DNA of 8,304 nt from Deltaproteobacteria bacterium (lineage in GTDB: Bacteria; Myxococcota_A; Polyangia; JAAYKL01), in assembly GCA_011389755.1 (NCBI GenBank), contig JAABTR010000426.1:1-8304 (forward strand). The letters run 5' to 3'. Shown here in pieces: positions 7,109 to 8,304 of the stretch; position 1 is the first letter of the stretch; each line of letters begins with the position of its first letter. The notes under the pieces are model-generated. The model saw only the letters and a program-made list of their open reading frames with translations. It did no database searches and was not told the origin of the DNA. The translations under genes were made by a program, and so were the position numbers.

Positions 7109-8035
7109 CTACTGCGGCGCTGGAGTGGGCGGAGGCGGCGCCTGTCCCGGCTGCGGCGCGGGCTGCACCGGTTGCGCCGGCTGCGGCGGTGGAACCGGCA
7201 CACTTGGTGGAATCCCAGCCCCTTGTTGAAGAGACTGCAGATTCTGGAGCGCCTGTTCGGAGACCTGCTGAGCCGGAAGAACGATCAGGAAATACAAGGC
7301 GATACCGATGGCGGCGAGCACCACCAAGATCGAACCGAGCACGATCCAGATCCAGGCCTTGCTGCCTCCGGCCGTCGCCCCTTGGCGCACGCTTCGAACC
7401 CCGCTGCTGGGCTCGTTGCCGTACAATTCTTGATCGAACTGGGACGAGGGCTCCTGCTCGATCGGGGCGCCTGTCCGAGGTTGCGCCTCTTCGGGCAAAG
7501 GAGGCTCATCGGAGACCAGCGCCGGGGGCATGCCCAGCTCGGTGGCCTTGAACGCATCGGCGGTGTCTCCACCCACCTGGGCTGCCGGTTGCGGCTGTTG
7601 CGCCGCCGCCTGGAGACCTTGCGCCGTCTGGTCGGCGGCATCCCCAGGGGTCTGTCGCGGCGGCGCGCCTCCTTTTTGCTGCCCAGGCGATCCGGGCTGA
7701 GCGGCTCCCGCTGCCGGCTGCTGCGGCAGCTTCATCGCCGGCATACCGAACATCGTCTTGTTGCCGTCGGGACTTGCGCCTTGGACCACAGCACCCTGGG
7801 GGGCCGGTTTGACCTTTGCCCGCGGCGCCGGTTTGACCATAGGAGCGTCCGACTGGGCCTTTAAGGGCTTGTCTTCCCCTTGGGCACCTTCGGGATCCCC
7901 TTCTGGGGTGTCCTTGCCTGTTTTCTGGGGCAACGCCTGGCCCGTTTTTGCTCCGGGAGTGCCCTGCGGAGCGACGGCGTCCCCGCCCTTTTGCTCCTTG
8001 CCCGCGCCGGGCATTCCAAAGACAGTCTTGGCCAT
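7109..8035 (-). CDS. proline/alanine/glutamine-rich single-pass membrane protein with KT(V/M)FGMP motifs
   Basis: I do not recognise a named family for this 308-aa product. It has no signal peptide. Residues 1-225 are low complexity (Pro, Ala, Gln, Gly) and probably disordered; one hydrophobic helix lies at about 227-253 (AWIWIVLGSILVVLAAIG region); the last 55 residues are a short Gln/Leu helix followed by a Pro/Gln tail. The long N-terminal part is therefore probably cytoplasmic and the tail periplasmic, although no strong positive-inside signal is seen. KTVFGMP (3-9) recurs as KTMFGMP (93-99) and, degenerate, as ATELGMP (164-170). Short motifs of this kind occur, as I recall, in signalling and motility proteins of myxobacteria. 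The ATG start is secure, with AAGGAGGT four bases upstream. It is the gene immediately before a PP2C phosphatase on the same strand, which makes a signalling scaffold or substrate possible, but that is inference. The tail ends in TAG about 90 bases before the phosphatase. Confidence 0.85.
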   Translation of the reverse strand: MAKTVFGMPGAGKEQKGGDAVAPQGTPGAKTGQALPQKTGKDTPEGDPEGAQGEDKPLKAQSDAPMVKPAPRAKVKPAPQGAVVQGASPDGNKTMFGMPAMKLPQQPAAGAAQPGSPGQQKGGAPPRQTPGDAADQTAQGLQAAAQQPQPAAQVGGDTADAFKATELGMPPALVSDEPPLPEEAQPRTGAPIEQEPSSQFDQELYGNEPSSGVRSVRQGATAGGSKAWIWIVLGSILVVLAAIGIALYFLIVLPAQQVSEQALQNLQSLQQGAGIPPSVPVPPPQPAQPVQPAPQPGQAPPPPTPAPQ

Positions 8036-8039
8036 GATG

Positions 8040-8047
8040 ACCTCCTT
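8040..8047 (-). promoter_or_regulatory. consensus Shine-Dalgarno of the proline-rich membrane protein
   Basis: On the minus strand AAGGAGGT is followed by CATC and then ATG at 8035. This is a near-perfect anti-16S match at good spacing, the strongest ribosome site in the window, and suggests abundant translation. Confidence 0.8.
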
Positions 8048-8103
8048 CGAGAATCGTCACACACGAGGCTTCGTGCTCATGTCCTTTATTATTTATCTGG
8101 TTG

Positions 8104-8132
8104 AATTTATCCGAGAAAACCTACCCGGGCAA
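8104..8132 (-). promoter_or_regulatory. putative sigma70-type promoter for the proline-rich membrane protein
   Basis: Read on the minus strand, TTGCCC (plus 8127-8132) and TAAATT (plus 8104-8109) are separated by 17 bases; each matches the consensus at four of six positions. An AT-rich stretch continues downstream (8083-8109), so a slightly shifted -10 such as AATAAT is possible. The start of transcription would fall some 60 bases before the Shine-Dalgarno. It would make the gene at 8035 the first of its own transcript. Confidence 0.35.
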
Positions 8133-8154
8133 CTGCCCCACCCCAGATCGGCTT

Positions 8155-8185
8155 CGAAAAGGGCTTTGTCATTGAACCTTTTTCG
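8155..8185. repeat. imperfect inverted repeat after the partial gene
   Basis: CGAAAAGGG (8155-8163) and CCTTTTTCG (8177-8185) pair with one mismatch around a 13-base loop, just downstream of the stop codon of the partial minus-strand gene. It may help end that transcript, but the stem is AT-rich and is not followed by a separate run of T on the minus strand, so it is a weak terminator candidate. Confidence 0.25.
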
Positions 8186-8190
8186 CGGTT

Positions 8191-8304
8191 TTAATTAGAC
8201 TTGACGTTCAAGCTCAGGAGCATATCCCTCGCCACAGTCGCCTGGGGCCCTTCTTCGGCCTGAAGGGCCAACAGATAACCCCTCTCGCCGAGGCTGGCAA
8301 GAGT
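8191..8304 (-). CDS. C-terminal end of a protein of unknown function (cut by the window edge)
   Basis: The minus strand stays open from the window edge to a TAA at 8191-8193, giving 37 codons that read TLASLGERGYLLALQAEEG and then on to a LLSLNVKSN end. Composition fits a real protein: alternating Leu/Ala and charged residues with a helical look, codons ending mainly in G or C, and a stop followed directly by an AT-rich intergenic region. The other two minus-strand frames here read less naturally; one gives an Arg/Gly/Pro-rich peptide typical of an out-of-frame GC-rich sequence. The helical pattern could suit a tetratricopeptide-like repeat, but the fragment is too short to assign. It lies upstream of, and in the same direction as, the proline-rich membrane protein, about 155 bases away. 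Confidence 0.6.
   Translation of the reverse strand, partial: TLASLGERGYLLALQAEEGPQATVARDMLLSLNVKSN

Noticed and set aside
7031..7864. Plus-strand open frame of 277 codons opposite the proline-rich protein
   Set aside because: It is extremely rich in Arg and Leu, as expected opposite Pro/Ala/Gln codons in GC-rich DNA. The sense gene has a consensus Shine-Dalgarno and a membrane helix.
1..8304. CRISPR array, insertion sequence, tRNA, rRNA or phage gene
   Set aside because: No regularly spaced direct repeats, transposase motifs, long terminal inverted repeats or tRNA-like cloverleaf were seen. The only repeats are short peptide-level motifs and small dyads.

Overview
The window is GC-rich chromosomal DNA with dense coding. 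It most resembles Myxococcota or another deltaproteobacterial lineage. The clues are the style of the PP2C phosphatase, the Pro/Ala/Gln-rich single-pass membrane protein carrying KT(V/M)FGMP-type motifs, and a small protein of the 'YNTNVRH...FHIQTEDSG' type that I associate with myxobacteria. This placement is inference from protein style; there is no rRNA or tRNA to confirm it.

Left half, plus strand: an AT-rich leader (1-219) precedes a large membrane-anchored protein with a divergent phosphodiester-glycosidase (NAGPA-like) domain (220-2895). Its stop codon overlaps the start of a complete glutamate racemase gene, murI (2895-3716). The pair looks translationally coupled, putting a possible envelope-glycan enzyme beside the supplier of D-glutamate for peptidoglycan. 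After about 100 bp comes a 223-aa protein of unknown function (3819-4490) with ordered ends and a low-complexity linker.

Right half, minus strand, converging on the left half at about 4491-4521: in transcription order there is the last 37 codons of a gene cut by the window edge (8304-8191), a proline-rich single-pass membrane protein with a consensus ribosome binding site (8035-7109), a complete PP2C-type Ser/Thr phosphatase (7019-6252), and an ABC1/UbiB-family atypical kinase (from about 6222 or 6255, ending at 4522). The phosphatase and kinase genes abut or overlap by four bases and probably form an operon. A hairpin with A and T tracts lies between the proline-rich gene and the phosphatase.

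The pairing of a metal-dependent phosphatase, an atypical kinase and a membrane protein with repeated Thr-containing motifs is the most interesting arrangement, but a functional link is a hypothesis. There is no sign of a mobile element, CRISPR array, phage gene or RNA gene. Most of the window reads as ordinary housekeeping and lineage-specific chromosome.
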